From positions 61,623 through 125,622 of the forward strand of contig JAPLDQ010000030.1 in the NCBI GenBank assembly GCA_026391675.1: 64,000 bases of DNA, given 5' to 3'. Shown here in pieces: positions 26,370 through 36,477 of this stretch. Below the pieces are notes generated by a model. The model was given only the letters and a program-made list of their open reading frames with translations, did not search any database and was not told the origin of the DNA. The stretch's first letter is position 1; every line of letters begins with the position of its first letter. The position numbers and the translations under genes are program-made. Origin of the DNA: Bacteroidota bacterium (GTDB lineage Bacteria; Bacteroidota; Bacteroidia; Bacteroidales; JACABE01).

Positions 26370-27159
26370 ACTGGAAAGGGATCAAAAAAGCAACAGCAAT
26401 TCCCAGCAATACGGTAATAAACTTTTGAATGTTATACTGATGATTCTCGCTGGTTTCGAACAGAATAGAAGTAGAAACATGGAGGAAAATACCTACCACC
26501 ACAGCTAAAATCATATTAAAATAAGCACTCAGATTGCCTGTCATTTCAGAACTGATAAAGTTAGAAGTAATTGAACCGGCAGGTGTCATTAACGCAAAAA
26601 ATGCCAGGTATAGTATGGATCTTCTTTTACTGTGACCGGCTTCCAGAAAAATACTCATCAATACGATAGAAATCGGAATATTGTGAATGATGATGCCTAC
26701 TGTTAGCGAATGCTGTATGTGCTGGTTGAAATTACCTACTATGGGCATGCCTTCCAGAAAAGCATGTATACAAATCCCAATCATTAATCCTATGGGTGCC
26801 ACTTTAGGGAAATGTTCGTGATGATCGTGCTTTTTATCGCATTCATGTGCATGACCATGACCGTGTTCTATCCCTTTGGTAAGTATTTCAAGCAAGAGTT
26901 GAAGCACAAAACCAAGCAGTATAAATGCACCTATTTTTGAAGCATCTTTAGCGAAAATTTCGGGAACCAGGTTTAAAAAGCTGATGGCGAGCAAAAATGC
27001 GCCACTGAAAGCAAGCAATAATTTTAAAACTTTCGGATTTTCCGTTTTAAAAAGGAATAAGCTGGAACCGCTGATTATCACTGTACTAAAAAGAAAGAAA
27101 TAGAGCAAAATATTTTCCATACCTGAGTAATAAGTATGCAAAGATAAGAATAAATTCAA
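26368..27159 (-). CDS. ZIP-family metal transporter
   Basis: 263 aa with about eight membrane segments. A histidine-rich cytoplasmic loop (about 98-117, HGHGHAHECDKKHDHHEH) is typical of ZIP proteins. The transport motifs are HAFLEGMPI near 133-141 and HNIPISIVLMSIFLEAG near 158-174, carrying the metal-binding His, Asn and Glu residues. It imports zinc or other divalent metal ions through the inner membrane. The start could also be the internal Met at residue 15, as the first 14 residues are not conserved-looking. Confidence 0.88.
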   Translation of the reverse strand: MNLFLSLHTYYSGMENILLYFFLFSTVIISGSSLFLFKTENPKVLKLLLAFSGAFLLAISFLNLVPEIFAKDASKIGAFILLGFVLQLLLEILTKGIEHGHGHAHECDKKHDHHEHFPKVAPIGLMIGICIHAFLEGMPIVGNFNQHIQHSLTVGIIIHNIPISIVLMSIFLEAGHSKRRSILYLAFFALMTPAGSITSNFISSEMTGNLSAYFNMILAVVVGIFLHVSTSILFETSENHQYNIQKFITVLLGIAVAFLIPFQ

Positions 27160-27975
27160 TTACGAATTACGAATTACGAATCAGACAGTAGATGTTTAGA
27201 CTTTTAGGCTGTAGATTTATAGACTGTGGACTTTGATTGAGTTGTTGGGTTATTGGGTTATTAAGTTATTTGGTTATTGGAGGTGGAGCTGATTTGGTGA
27301 TTTTGCGATTTAGTGATTTAAGGTAATGTCGGTTATTTTGTCATTCCGAGTTTTAACATTTAGAAAAATGCTTGAAGGTACGATGACAAAAATATAAAAT
27401 CATTGCTTTTTCAATCTCTGCGGTCCTTTGCGCCTTCTTTGCGGCTCTCAGCGGTAAAAAAGTTTAACCGCAGAGTAAAAAATTCATATTAAATGAGATG
27501 CTTCACTGGCGTTCAGCATGACAAAAAAAGAACAGCAGAACAAATTTACTCTTTTGTAATACTAAGCATTAGCAAATAATCTCTTTCAATTGCTCATTAC
27601 TCATTGCTAATTGGTAATTATAAATGAGATGCTTCAGAGGCGTTCAGCATGACAAGAAAATGTGAGCAATTTTAAATCTGACAGGTTTGTTGTATGCTCT
27701 CATTTATCAAAATGCTCCTTTCCTATAACCCTAAAAGTCTTTTTAAAAAACTTTAACTTTCATTTTTAAGAAAATAATCATATCTTTGAAAATGATTTTT
27801 CAAAAGGGTTCATAAATCGAGGTTTTTATTGTTAAATATCCTGAACCCATTGTAAATACAATAAAATATTTTTTTTGCTTTATATCAAACTTTTACTGCG
27901 TTTTAATTGTTAATTTAATAACGCAGAGCAGTTTAATACAAAAATTTAAATTTTTAACAAAAAAACAAGAATAAA
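27160..27975. repeat. 816-bp gene-free region before the TCA operon
   Basis: No gene is seen. 27160-27290 carries ACGAATTACGAATT and TTATTGGGTTATTAAG tandem words. Two 34-bp copies of a GAGATGCTTC...GTTCAGCATGACAA repeat lie at 27491-27524 and 27622-27655 (two mismatches). 27420-27475 has a CTCTGCGGT/CTTTGCGCC/CAGCGG phrase. The last 250 bp are AT-rich and should hold the operon promoter; a GGGTTCA...TGAACCC inverted pair lies near 27807-27848. Confidence 0.75.
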
Positions 27976-30243
27976 ATGATTTTTGACTTCGAAATGATTA
28001 AGACTTTTTACGCAGCATTACCAGATAAAATTGAAAAAGCCAGAGGTGTTATACAACGTCCTTTGTGCTTGAGCGAGAAATTATTATACAGCCATTTACT
28101 TGAAAGCAATATAAGCAAACCACTTCAAAGAGGCGTTGATTATACTGAGTTTACACCCGACCGCGTAGCCATGCAGGATGCTACTGCGCAAATGGCTTTG
28201 CTGCAGTTTATGATGGCCGGTAAAGATACAACTGCCGTTCCAAGTTCAGTACATTGCGACCATTTAATTATGGCCAAGGAAGGAAATGTCACCGATCTGG
28301 CTGTTGCCAATGTTACCAATAAAGAAGTCTATGCTTTTTTAAGTTCAGTTTGCAATAAGTATGATATCGGTTTCTGGAAACCGGGTGCAGGGATTATTCA
28401 TCAGATAGTGCTGGAAAATTATGCTTTCCCCGGTGGAATGATGATAGGTACCGATTCCCATACTCCTAATGCTGGTGGTTTGGGCATGATAGCCATTGGT
28501 GTTGGTGGTGCTGATGCTGTGGATGTAATGTCAGGCATGGGCTGGGAACTTAAATTTCCTAAGCTTATCGGTATAAAACTAAGCGGAAAACTCAACGGAT
28601 GGGCTTCACCCAAAGATATTATTTTAAAAGTAGCAGGTATACTTACCGTTAAAGGTGGTACCGGCTGTATCGTCGAATATTTCGGCGAAGGAGCAACTTC
28701 ATTATCATGTACCGGCAAAGCCACCATTTGCAATATGGGCGCTGAGATAGGGGCTACCTGTTCTGTTTTTGCCTATGATAATGCCATGGGAAAATACCTG
28801 AGAGCAACCGGCAGAGAAGATGTTGCTGTTCTGGCTGATTTGAATAAACTGCATTTGCAGTCGGATGCTGAAGTGTATGCAACTCCTGAAAAATATTACG
28901 ATCAGGTAATAGAAATTAATCTGGACGAGCTGGAACCATATATCAATGGTCCTTTTACTCCTGATTTGGCTACGCCTATTTCAAAAATGAAAGAAGAAGC
29001 CGTTAAAAATGGCTGGCCTTTAAAAATTGAAGTTGGTTTAATCGGAAGTTGTACCAATTCATCCTATGAAGATATTTCAAGGGCTGCTTCTGTTGTGAAT
29101 GACGCAGTTGAGAAAAAATTAAGTGTTAAATCAGAATATACAATAACTCCCGGTTCAGAACAGATACGTGCAATTGCCGAACGCGACGGTTATTTTGAAA
29201 CCTTCAAAAAAATTGGCGGTAAAATATTTGCCAATGCCTGTGGCAGCTGTATAGGACAGTGGAGCAGGGCAGGAGCCGAAAAAGCTGAAGTTAATACTAT
29301 CGTACATTCCTTTAACCGTAATTTTGCCAAACGTGCTGACGGTAATCCAAATACCTATGCCTTTGTTGCTTCTCCCGAAATAGTTACTGCACTGGCAATT
29401 GCCGGCGATTTACGCTTTAATCCGCTTACGGATAAATTAGTAAATAATGATGGCGTTGAAGTAAAACTGGCCGAACCAAAAGGCTATGATTTACCACCTC
29501 AGGGTTTTGGTAAAGTGGATAATGGTTATCAAAAATCAAGCGGAGATAAAGATGGTGTGAATGTAATTATAGCTCCCGGATCTGACAGATTACAATATCT
29601 TACATCATTTGAAGAATGGGATGGTAATGATTTCAAAAACCTGCCACTGTTGATTAAAGCAAAAGGCAAATGTACCACTGACCATATTTCTATGGCGGGT
29701 GTATGGTTAAAATATCGCGGTCATCTCGAAAATATTTCGAACAATTATATGATAGGTGCTGTTAATGCATTTAATGATAAAACTAACAGTATCATCAATC
29801 AGTTAAACGGAACTTATGATACCGTGCCTTCAGTTGCAAAAGCATATAAAAATGCGGGATTGGGTCTGATTGTTGTTGGTGAGGAAAATTTTGGTGAAGG
29901 TTCATCCCGTGAGCATGCAGCTATGGAACCAAGGTTTCTGAATGTTAAAACGGTACTGGTAAAATCATTTGCACGTATTCATGAAACCAATTTGAAGAAA
30001 CAGGGTATACTGGCGTTGACTTTTGCAAATAAAGATGATTATAATAAAATAGAAGAAGGTGATAACATCAGTGTTTTAGGTTTGAAAGAATTTGCTGAAG
30101 GCAAAGCTTTACAGCTTGAAATTTTCCATAAAAATGGAACAACTGAAAAAATAATGGCATCGCATACTTACAACAATGCCCAGATTGAGTGGTTTAAAAA
30201 CGGTGGTGCATTAAACCTGATTAGAAAAAATAATAATAAATAA
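27976..30243 (+). CDS. acnA: Aconitate hydratase
   Basis: 755 aa, mitochondrial-type aconitase. It interconverts citrate and isocitrate with a [4Fe-4S] cluster. The ligands are Cys359 (GSCTNSS), Cys422 and Cys425 (ACGSCIGQW). The N-terminal HCDHLI, the [11 protein letters not shown] and the swivel-domain [15 protein letters not shown] (about 635-649) complete the family. It is the first gene of a five-gene operon and 15 bp separate it from the next gene. The [4Fe-4S] cluster is O2-sensitive in general. Confidence 0.97.
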   Translation: MIFDFEMIKTFYAALPDKIEKARGVIQRPLCLSEKLLYSHLLESNISKPLQRGVDYTEFTPDRVAMQDATAQMALLQFMMAGKDTTAVPSSVHCDHLIMAKEGNVTDLAVANVTNKEVYAFLSSVCNKYDIGFWKPGAGIIHQIVLENYAFPGGMMIGTDSHTPNAGGLGMIAIGVGGADAVDVMSGMGWELKFPKLIGIKLSGKLNGWASPKDIILKVAGILTVKGGTGCIVEYFGEGATSLSCTGKATICNMGAEIGATCSVFAYDNAMGKYLRATGREDVAVLADLNKLHLQSDAEVYATPEKYYDQVIEINLDELEPYINGPFTPDLATPISKMKEEAVKNGWPLKIEVGLIGSCTNSSYEDISRAASVVNDAVEKKLSVKSEYTITPGSEQIRAIAERDGYFETFKKIGGKIFANACGSCIGQWSRAGAEKAEVNTIVHSFNRNFAKRADGNPNTYAFVASPEIVTALAIAGDLRFNPLTDKLVNNDGVEVKLAEPKGYDLPPQGFGKVDNGYQKSSGDKDGVNVIIAPGSDRLQYLTSFEEWDGNDFKNLPLLIKAKGKCTTDHISMAGVWLKYRGHLENISNNYMIGAVNAFNDKTNSIINQLNGTYDTVPSVAKAYKNAGLGLIVVGEENFGEGSSREHAAMEPRFLNVKTVLVKSFARIHETNLKKQGILALTFANKDDYNKIEEGDNISVLGLKEFAEGKALQLEIFHKNGTTEKIMASHTYNNAQIEWFKNGGALNLIRKNNNK

Positions 30244-30258
30244 CAACTTTGAATTACG

Positions 30259-31347
30259 ATGGAAAAAGAATTAAGATTTAAGAAAGAAGATCTTATGGAC
30301 TTTGTAGTCCGCTATATGTCAAAATTAGGTGTTCCTGAAGCTGATGCTAAAATTGTAGGTGATGTATTGATTTCAGCCGATTTAAGAGGTGTTGAATCTC
30401 ATGGATTGCTGCGTTTGGGCTCCTATTACGGCAACCGTATCAGTAAAGGCTTTATCGACCCTACCACACCTTACAAAATAATATCAGAAACCCCGACCAC
30501 TGCTTTAATTGATGGTGGTAACGGTTGCGGACAGGTTGTTTCCTATAAAGCCATGCAAATGGCGATAGAAAAGGCCAAAACAGGCGGACTTGCAGCCATA
30601 ACCGTAAAAAACAGCAATCACTTTGGTATAGCCGGTTATTATTCAATGATGGCGCTTGAACACGGTATGATAGGCATTTGTATGACAAACTCACAACCTT
30701 TGGTAGCTCCGACTTACGGCAGAACCGCAGTAATGGGAACCAATCCTATCAGTGTTGCAGCTCCTGCGCACAAAGCACATCCGTATGTGCTGGATATGGC
30801 TACCAGTGCAGTGGCTTACGGTAAAATACAGTTGTATGATAAAAAAGAAGAAAAAATCCCACTGGGATGGGGTATAGATGATAATGGACTTGTTACGGAT
30901 GATCCAAAAAAAATAAAACCGGGTGGACATGGTGCCTTATTACCTCTGGGTGGTATGGACATAACAGCCGGCTATAAAGGTTTTGGTCTTGCCATACTGG
31001 TCGAAGTTTTGTGCTCATTATTATCCGGTGGACACTTTTTAACCCAGGTTGGTTCTCCTTCAAAACCAGAACCTACTGGTGTGGCACATTTCTTTATGGC
31101 TATAAATATTGAAGCCTTCCGTCCATTGATTGATTTTAAATTGCACATGGATGAAATGATAACCTTGCTTAAGAATTCTCCGTTAGCTGTTGACAGAGAT
31201 GAAATTCTGATTGCAGGACAAAGAGAATTTGATTACGAAGCCTATAACAACATCAATGGTGTTCCATTGATTCAGCCTATTGTAAACGATTTAATGGCTG
31301 ATGCAGATAAAGTGGGCGTAAGTTTCCCGATAGATAGAGTATTATAA
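30259..31347 (+). CDS. Ldh-family (malate/L-lactate type) NAD(P)-dependent dehydrogenase
   Basis: 362 aa, family PF02615, unrelated to classical LDH/MDH. Family signatures: [14 protein letters not shown] near 37-50, [15 protein letters not shown] near 116-130 with the catalytic His, and [11 protein letters not shown] near 160-170. Members oxidise malate, lactate, ureidoglycolate or sulfolactate. Because it sits between aconitase and isocitrate dehydrogenase in an operon that also makes citrate synthase, malate is the most likely substrate; this is inference. Gaps to its neighbours are 15 and 20 bp. Confidence 0.85.
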   Translation: MEKELRFKKEDLMDFVVRYMSKLGVPEADAKIVGDVLISADLRGVESHGLLRLGSYYGNRISKGFIDPTTPYKIISETPTTALIDGGNGCGQVVSYKAMQMAIEKAKTGGLAAITVKNSNHFGIAGYYSMMALEHGMIGICMTNSQPLVAPTYGRTAVMGTNPISVAAPAHKAHPYVLDMATSAVAYGKIQLYDKKEEKIPLGWGIDDNGLVTDDPKKIKPGGHGALLPLGGMDITAGYKGFGLAILVEVLCSLLSGGHFLTQVGSPSKPEPTGVAHFFMAINIEAFRPLIDFKLHMDEMITLLKNSPLAVDRDEILIAGQREFDYEAYNNINGVPLIQPIVNDLMADADKVGVSFPIDRVL

Positions 31348-31367
31348 CAATTAATAAAAGAACAATA

Positions 31368-32633
31368 ATGACAGGAGAAAAAATAACTATTAAAGATGGT
31401 AAGTTAAATGTTCCGGATTGCCCGATAATCCCATTTATCGAAGGTGACGGAATCGGTGTGGATATCTGGAATGCATCTATTCGCGTGTTTAATGCTGCAG
31501 TGGAAAAATCATATCAGGGTAAGAAAAAAATAGCCTGGAAAGAAGTACTGGCTGGTGAAAAAGCATTTAATAAAGTGGGTAACTGGTTACCCGAAGAAAC
31601 ATTAGCCGATTTCAGAGAATATTTAGTAGGGATAAAAGGTCCGTTAACAACACCTGTTGGCGGTGGTATGCGTTCGTTAAACGTTGCCCTGCGTCAGGAA
31701 CTGGATTTATATACCTGTTATCGTCCTGTACGTTATTTTAAAGGCGTCCCAAGCCCTGTAAAACAACCTGAAAAAGTAAACATGATTATCTTCAGGGAAA
31801 ATACCGAAGATATTTATGCAGGTATCGAATTTATGAACGGCACACCTGAAGCAGAAAAAGTTAAACGCTTTTTAATTGATGAAATGGGTGTAACATCGAT
31901 AAGATTTCCCAAAACAGCATCAATTGGTATTAAACCGGTTTCGAAAGAAGGTTCTGAAAGATTAATCCGTCAGGCTATTAAACTGGCTATTTCCAGAAAA
32001 CTACCATCTGTTACCCTTGTTCACAAAGGCAATATCATGAAATTTACCGAAGGTGCCTTTATGAAATGGGGCTATGAACTGGCCGAACGCGAATTTGCCA
32101 ATGAAGTATTTACCTGGAAACAATACGACATCATTAAAAAAGAAAAAGGCGAAGATGCTGCCAATGCAGCACAGGCTGATGCTGAAAAAGCAGGAAAAGT
32201 TATTGTTAAAGATTGCATTGCTGATGCTTTCCTTCAACAGATACTTACCCGTCCGGCTGAATATTCAGTAATTGCTACATTAAACCTGAACGGTGATTAT
32301 ATTTCTGATGCACTGGCAGCTATTGTTGGTGGAATAGGAATAGCACCGGGTGCCAATATTAATTATGAAAGCGGACATGCAATTTTTGAGGCTACCCACG
32401 GAACTGCACCAAAATATGCCGGACTGGACAAAGTAAATCCCGGTTCAGTAATATTATCAGGTGCTTTAATGTTTGAATACATGGGTTGGTTTGATGTTGC
32501 TGATAAAATATATACTGCTATGGATACAACCATACAGCAAAAGAAAGTTACCTACGATTTCCATCGTTTGATGGAAGGAGCAAGTTTATTAAAAACTTCA
32601 GCATTTGCTGATGCAATTATATCAAATATGTAA
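31368..32633 (+). CDS. icd: Isocitrate dehydrogenase (NADP-type)
   Basis: 421 aa, the E. coli Icd type. It oxidatively decarboxylates isocitrate to 2-oxoglutarate. The substrate motif [20 protein letters not shown] near 127-146 includes the serine that is phosphorylated in E. coli, and [24 protein letters not shown] near 306-329 carries the metal-binding Asp residues. GTAPKYAG near 345 lies in the cofactor region; the context resembles NADP enzymes. It is third in the TCA operon. Confidence 0.94.
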   Translation: MTGEKITIKDGKLNVPDCPIIPFIEGDGIGVDIWNASIRVFNAAVEKSYQGKKKIAWKEVLAGEKAFNKVGNWLPEETLADFREYLVGIKGPLTTPVGGGMRSLNVALRQELDLYTCYRPVRYFKGVPSPVKQPEKVNMIIFRENTEDIYAGIEFMNGTPEAEKVKRFLIDEMGVTSIRFPKTASIGIKPVSKEGSERLIRQAIKLAISRKLPSVTLVHKGNIMKFTEGAFMKWGYELAEREFANEVFTWKQYDIIKKEKGEDAANAAQADAEKAGKVIVKDCIADAFLQQILTRPAEYSVIATLNLNGDYISDALAAIVGGIGIAPGANINYESGHAIFEATHGTAPKYAGLDKVNPGSVILSGALMFEYMGWFDVADKIYTAMDTTIQQKKVTYDFHRLMEGASLLKTSAFADAIISNM

Positions 32634-32659
32634 TAACTTTACAAAAAAATTAAACAAAG

Positions 32660-34021
32660 ATGGAGACTCAGAAATTTATTGCAGAAATTGAAGAATCTGT
32701 AAAAAAAGCTTGTGTAATTGACAACGAATTTTACGAAAAATTTGATGTTAAAAGAGGCTTGCGTAATAAAGACAAAACCGGTGTATTGGCTGGTTTAACC
32801 AATGTTGGTGATGTATTGGGGTATAAAAAAGAAGGTGACAGGGTTTTGCCTGTTCCCGGAAGATTATTATACCGTGGTATAGATATTGAAGATCTGGCCA
32901 ATGGTTTTAAAGCAGACGAACGCCATGGTTTTGATGAAACCGTTTATTTATTGCTTACCGGTAAATTGCCTTCAAAAGATGAACTGGCTACTTTTACCAA
33001 TCACATGGCCCAACTCAGGAAATTACCTGATTCATTTATAAAAAATATGATTTTATCAATGAAAGGCCGCGATGTATTAAATATGCTGGCACGTTCCATC
33101 CTTGGTTTATATACACTGGATGCAAGGGCTGATGAAATTACCCTGCATAATATGATTGAGCAGACATTAAATATCATCGCTAAATTCCCGACAATTATAG
33201 CCTATTCATACCAGGCAATGAGTCATGCCTATCAGGGTAAAACGCTTTCAATCCGCTATCCGAGTACCGAAATGAGTACAGCAGAAAATTTCCTTTATCT
33301 GGTAAAAGGCGGTAACTCCCGTTATTCAAAACTGGAAGCTGATTTACTGGATTTGGCATTGGTATTGCATGCTGAACATGGTGGCGGTAACAATTCTACC
33401 TTTACCATGCGTGTAACCAGCTCAAGCGAAACAGATATTTATTCTTCAATTACAGCTGCTATCGGTTCTTTAAAAGGTCCATTGCATGGTGGTGCCAATA
33501 TCAAGGTGCTCGAAATGATGGAAGATGTTAAACGCAATGTTACCAATTGGAAAGATGAAATTGAAGTAAATGAATATCTTTTCAAGATTTTAAATAAAAA
33601 AGCCAATGATTTCAGTGGTAAAATCTACGGAATAGGTCATGCTGTTTATACTATCTCTGATCCAAGAGCAATCTTATTGCGCGAAAGAGCCCGTGATTTA
33701 GCCATTGAAAAAGGCAATATTGAAGAATTTGAATTGTACGAACTGGTTGAAAGATTAGCTCCCAATGCTGTTGCTGAATTTAAAGGCAATGGCCCTGATA
33801 AACAGGTATGTATAAATGTTGACTTTTATTCAGGCTATGTTTATTCCTGCATAGGGATTCCAAAAGAATTGTTTACACCTTTGTTCGCAATGGCAAGGGT
33901 TTCAGGCTGGTGTACCCACCGCATAGAAGAACTGACTTTTTCTGCTAAACGTATCATTCGTCCTGCTTATAAAAATGTTTATCCTAAACAGGAGTATATT
34001 CCTTTCAAGGATCGTTCATAA
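32660..34021 (+). CDS. gltA: Citrate synthase
   Basis: 453 aa, the Bacteroides-type citrate synthase. It condenses oxaloacetate with acetyl-CoA. The catalytic triad can be placed at His276 (GPLHGGAN), His327 (GIGHAVY) and Asp388 (NVDFYSGY). The N-terminal half carries GRLLYRGIDIEDL typical of the family. It is fourth in the operon, after aconitase, the Ldh-type dehydrogenase and isocitrate dehydrogenase, so all enzymes from malate to 2-oxoglutarate can be made from one transcript. Confidence 0.96.
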   Translation: METQKFIAEIEESVKKACVIDNEFYEKFDVKRGLRNKDKTGVLAGLTNVGDVLGYKKEGDRVLPVPGRLLYRGIDIEDLANGFKADERHGFDETVYLLLTGKLPSKDELATFTNHMAQLRKLPDSFIKNMILSMKGRDVLNMLARSILGLYTLDARADEITLHNMIEQTLNIIAKFPTIIAYSYQAMSHAYQGKTLSIRYPSTEMSTAENFLYLVKGGNSRYSKLEADLLDLALVLHAEHGGGNNSTFTMRVTSSSETDIYSSITAAIGSLKGPLHGGANIKVLEMMEDVKRNVTNWKDEIEVNEYLFKILNKKANDFSGKIYGIGHAVYTISDPRAILLRERARDLAIEKGNIEEFELYELVERLAPNAVAEFKGNGPDKQVCINVDFYSGYVYSCIGIPKELFTPLFAMARVSGWCTHRIEELTFSAKRIIRPAYKNVYPKQEYIPFKDRS

Positions 34022-34061
34022 TTTAATATTTGATATTAATAACAAATAAAATATATAAAAA

Positions 34062-34736
34062 ATGAAAGAATTTATTGATAGTAGACTTGAAGAAGCCTAT
34101 AATTACGAATTAAATGGTGATATTAAGGAAGCTGTGGCTATTTTTGAAGCCAAATTAATTGAATATCCCAACAGTACCCATTTACTTATGGAAGTTGCCA
34201 GCTTGTATTACATTTTGGGTGACATGAATAAATGCATCTGTACCTATAAAAAAGTATTACAGTTAAAACCTGAAAGTATTTTTGTTTACTACAGAATGGG
34301 TGTTGCCATGTATCGTGCTACTCATTTTGCTCAGGCTATCGAAGTCTTCGAAAAGATTGAAGAATCAGGAAAGCATCTGCCAATGACATATATTTGGATG
34401 GGTTTGTGTTATTACCATCTGGGTAAAGAAGAGAAAAGTATAGATTCTTATAAAAAATTATTGGAACAAAGCCCTGATACAACAATGGCAAATTATTATC
34501 TGGGTATTGCCTACAAGGCTACCGGCAGGTATGATGAAGCATTACCTCATTTTGAGAAACTGGTAGCAGAAAATAACAGACATGCGTCAGCTCATTATCA
34601 TCTGGGCAGAACCTATATGCGTACTTTTAAATATGATTTAGCAAAAGAGGAATTCAAAAAAGTATTGCAACTGGATCCATATAATAACAATGCACAGGAA
34701 ATGTATGATTATATCAATGATGATCATTCATTCTAA
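34062..34736 (+). CDS. TPR protein of the TCA operon
   Basis: 224 aa made of about five or six tetratricopeptide repeats (helix pairs with W/LGxxY and AxxxFEK spacing at about 10-43, 44-77, 78-111, 112-145, 146-179 and 180-213). There is no signal peptide, so it is cytosolic. TPR proteins mediate protein contacts. It is 40 bp after citrate synthase and before the operon terminator, so it may assemble or regulate the TCA enzymes; that role is inference. Confidence 0.8.
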   Translation: MKEFIDSRLEEAYNYELNGDIKEAVAIFEAKLIEYPNSTHLLMEVASLYYILGDMNKCICTYKKVLQLKPESIFVYYRMGVAMYRATHFAQAIEVFEKIEESGKHLPMTYIWMGLCYYHLGKEEKSIDSYKKLLEQSPDTTMANYYLGIAYKATGRYDEALPHFEKLVAENNRHASAHYHLGRTYMRTFKYDLAKEEFKKVLQLDPYNNNAQEMYDYINDDHSF

Positions 34737-34763
34737 GTAATTTTTCTGAAATCTCTTAAATTT

Positions 34764-34812
34764 TAAAGCCACTTATTCGCTGTTTAACAGGAATAAGTGG
34801 CTTTATGTTTTT
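34764..34812 (+). terminator. Strong terminator of the TCA operon
   Basis: A perfect 15-bp stem (34764-34778 with 34791-34805, core AGCCACTTATTC). The loop contains a further CTGT/ACAG pairing, and a T-rich tract follows. Confidence 0.9.
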
Positions 34813-35314
34813 AATTATCAGATTAAAACTATTTTATTTCTTTGGATCAAGCAATAATGTTGAGGACTTTATTTTATTCTTTTATTAGAATGAAAGAACT
34901 TTGATTGGACATTGTATCATGTAATAGGAATGATATATTTTTTTTATGTTCTTTTGTCATGAAACAAAAGAACGAAAAATTCTAGTCTGCAAATCCTTTA
35001 CTTCAAATCTACGCTTTATAAATCCCTGCGCAATACAAGCCGTAGCGAAAATAACTTTATTGCATTTATGTTTCCTCTGAACTTCGCTATCTTCTGTATT
35101 GCTTGCACAAGGCCACCGCTATTTAAAAAGCTTGATTTGTAGCGTAAAGTATTTGATGACAGTTGGGCTTCGTAGAGGAAATTGTACTTAGAGTTAAGAA
35201 ACTTAATACTTTATCAGCGTTAATCTGTGAAATCTGTGCCATTTTAAATAAATCACCAAATCGCCAAATCGCTAAATATTCATATTTTCTTCTGAATATT
35301 TCTATACTCAACTT
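34806..35314. repeat. Gene-free region with two hairpin-forming repeats
   Basis: No gene is seen. A perfect 10-bp inverted repeat GTTCTTTTGT/ACAAAAGAAC lies at 34948-34957 and 34964-34973. A long imperfect inverted repeat covers 34990-35155, with outer arms of about 33 bp and inner arms GCAATACA / TAGCGAA. From 35213 an AATCTGTGAAATCTGTG phrase and CAAATCGCCAAATCG words follow. Confidence 0.75.
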
Positions 35315-36418
35315 TTATGCCTGATTCAGTTCTTTCCACCATTGTGAGAAAACATGAGTGCTGTCCTTTAAGTTTACTTTCTCACCTATCATAGGTGTAA
35401 CAAGGCCTATGTTTTCGTTTATTATTAATTCGCTTATTTTATTAAGTGGCTCATCCCAGTCATGTAAGGCTAATTTGAATTTGGATGAATGGACCGGGAG
35501 TATTCGTTTGGCATTTAAATCTTTTGCCGCCTGTATCACCTGTTCAGGCAGACAATGAATAAATCTCCAGTTTGGATTGTATTGTCCGTTTTCTAAAATG
35601 GCCAGGTCAAATCCGCCAAACTTATCAGCAGCAGCTTTAAAATGGCTGTCGTAACCGCCATCACCACCTAAATACAGTTTAAATGCAGGCGTTTCTATTA
35701 CAAAAGCTGACCAAAGCGATTGATTTCTTTTAAAATTCCTGCCTGAAAAATGTCTTGCAGGTACTGAAAATATATTGAAATCATCCTGCAATTTTAATTC
35801 TTCATGCCAGTCCATTTCAAAAATATTCTTACTTTCAAAACCCCAGTACTCCAGGTGTTCGCCAACACCCAGCGGACAAATAATCCTGCTTATTTTATTT
35901 TTTAATTTTATAATGCTGCTGTAGTCAAGATGATCCCAATGGTCGTGGGTAATAAATAGGTAATCAATTGCAGGAATATCATCCGTAGTATAAACATCAC
36001 TACCTTTAAAAGCTTTATTTGTAAATCTTAAGGGTGAAACAGAACCACTCATAACAGGGTCAACCAGTATTTTTTTGCCATCCAATTGTATAAAATAGGA
36101 GGAATGCCCGAACCAGACCAAATCATCTTCTGTAAGGTCCAGGTTTAACAAGTCTGTTTTTGCAGTGGGAATTGGTGAATGAGGAAATTTCTTTTTATTC
36201 GGATTGATAAAAAAAGAAAATAATATTTTAAAGAAATTGGCTTCTTTAACCATTACCGGAGTAAAACTGATATTGTGAAATGCTCCGTTTTTATAATTAG
36301 GAGAAGCTTTTATTCGGTTAAACCGTTCTCCATTTGGTCTTTTCCCGAAGCTTTTTTGTTGCATGAAGCCATAAACAGCAATAATAAATACAAGGATAAG
36401 CGTAAGCGCAATAATCAT
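35315..36418 (-). CDS. Membrane-anchored metallo-beta-lactamase-fold hydrolase (NAPE-PLD-like)
   Basis: 367 aa. One N-terminal transmembrane segment (about 1-18), then a metallo-beta-lactamase fold with the metal motif THDHWDHLD (His158, His160, Asp162, His163) and GHSSYFIQLDGKKILVDP near 104-121. PARHFSGR and LGGDGGYD carry further ligands, with HSSKFKLALHDW near the C-terminus. This layout matches the group annotated as UlaG/NAPE-phospholipase D-like. The substrate is unknown; a phospholipid is possible. It lies 59 bp after the aromatic hydroxylase in the same direction. Confidence 0.85.
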   Translation of the reverse strand: MIIALTLILVFIIAVYGFMQQKSFGKRPNGERFNRIKASPNYKNGAFHNISFTPVMVKEANFFKILFSFFINPNKKKFPHSPIPTAKTDLLNLDLTEDDLVWFGHSSYFIQLDGKKILVDPVMSGSVSPLRFTNKAFKGSDVYTTDDIPAIDYLFITHDHWDHLDYSSIIKLKNKISRIICPLGVGEHLEYWGFESKNIFEMDWHEELKLQDDFNIFSVPARHFSGRNFKRNQSLWSAFVIETPAFKLYLGGDGGYDSHFKAAADKFGGFDLAILENGQYNPNWRFIHCLPEQVIQAAKDLNAKRILPVHSSKFKLALHDWDEPLNKISELIINENIGLVTPMIGEKVNLKDSTHVFSQWWKELNQA

Positions 36419-36477
36419 GTTAATTCGTTAAAATTTAGTAAGTGTGATAGTTATAAAGATATTAAAAGGGTTCAAAA

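Noticed and set aside
24028..27655. CRISPR array among the intergenic repeats
   Set aside because: Repeat copies are too few, spacers are irregular or made of the same words, and no cas gene is present.
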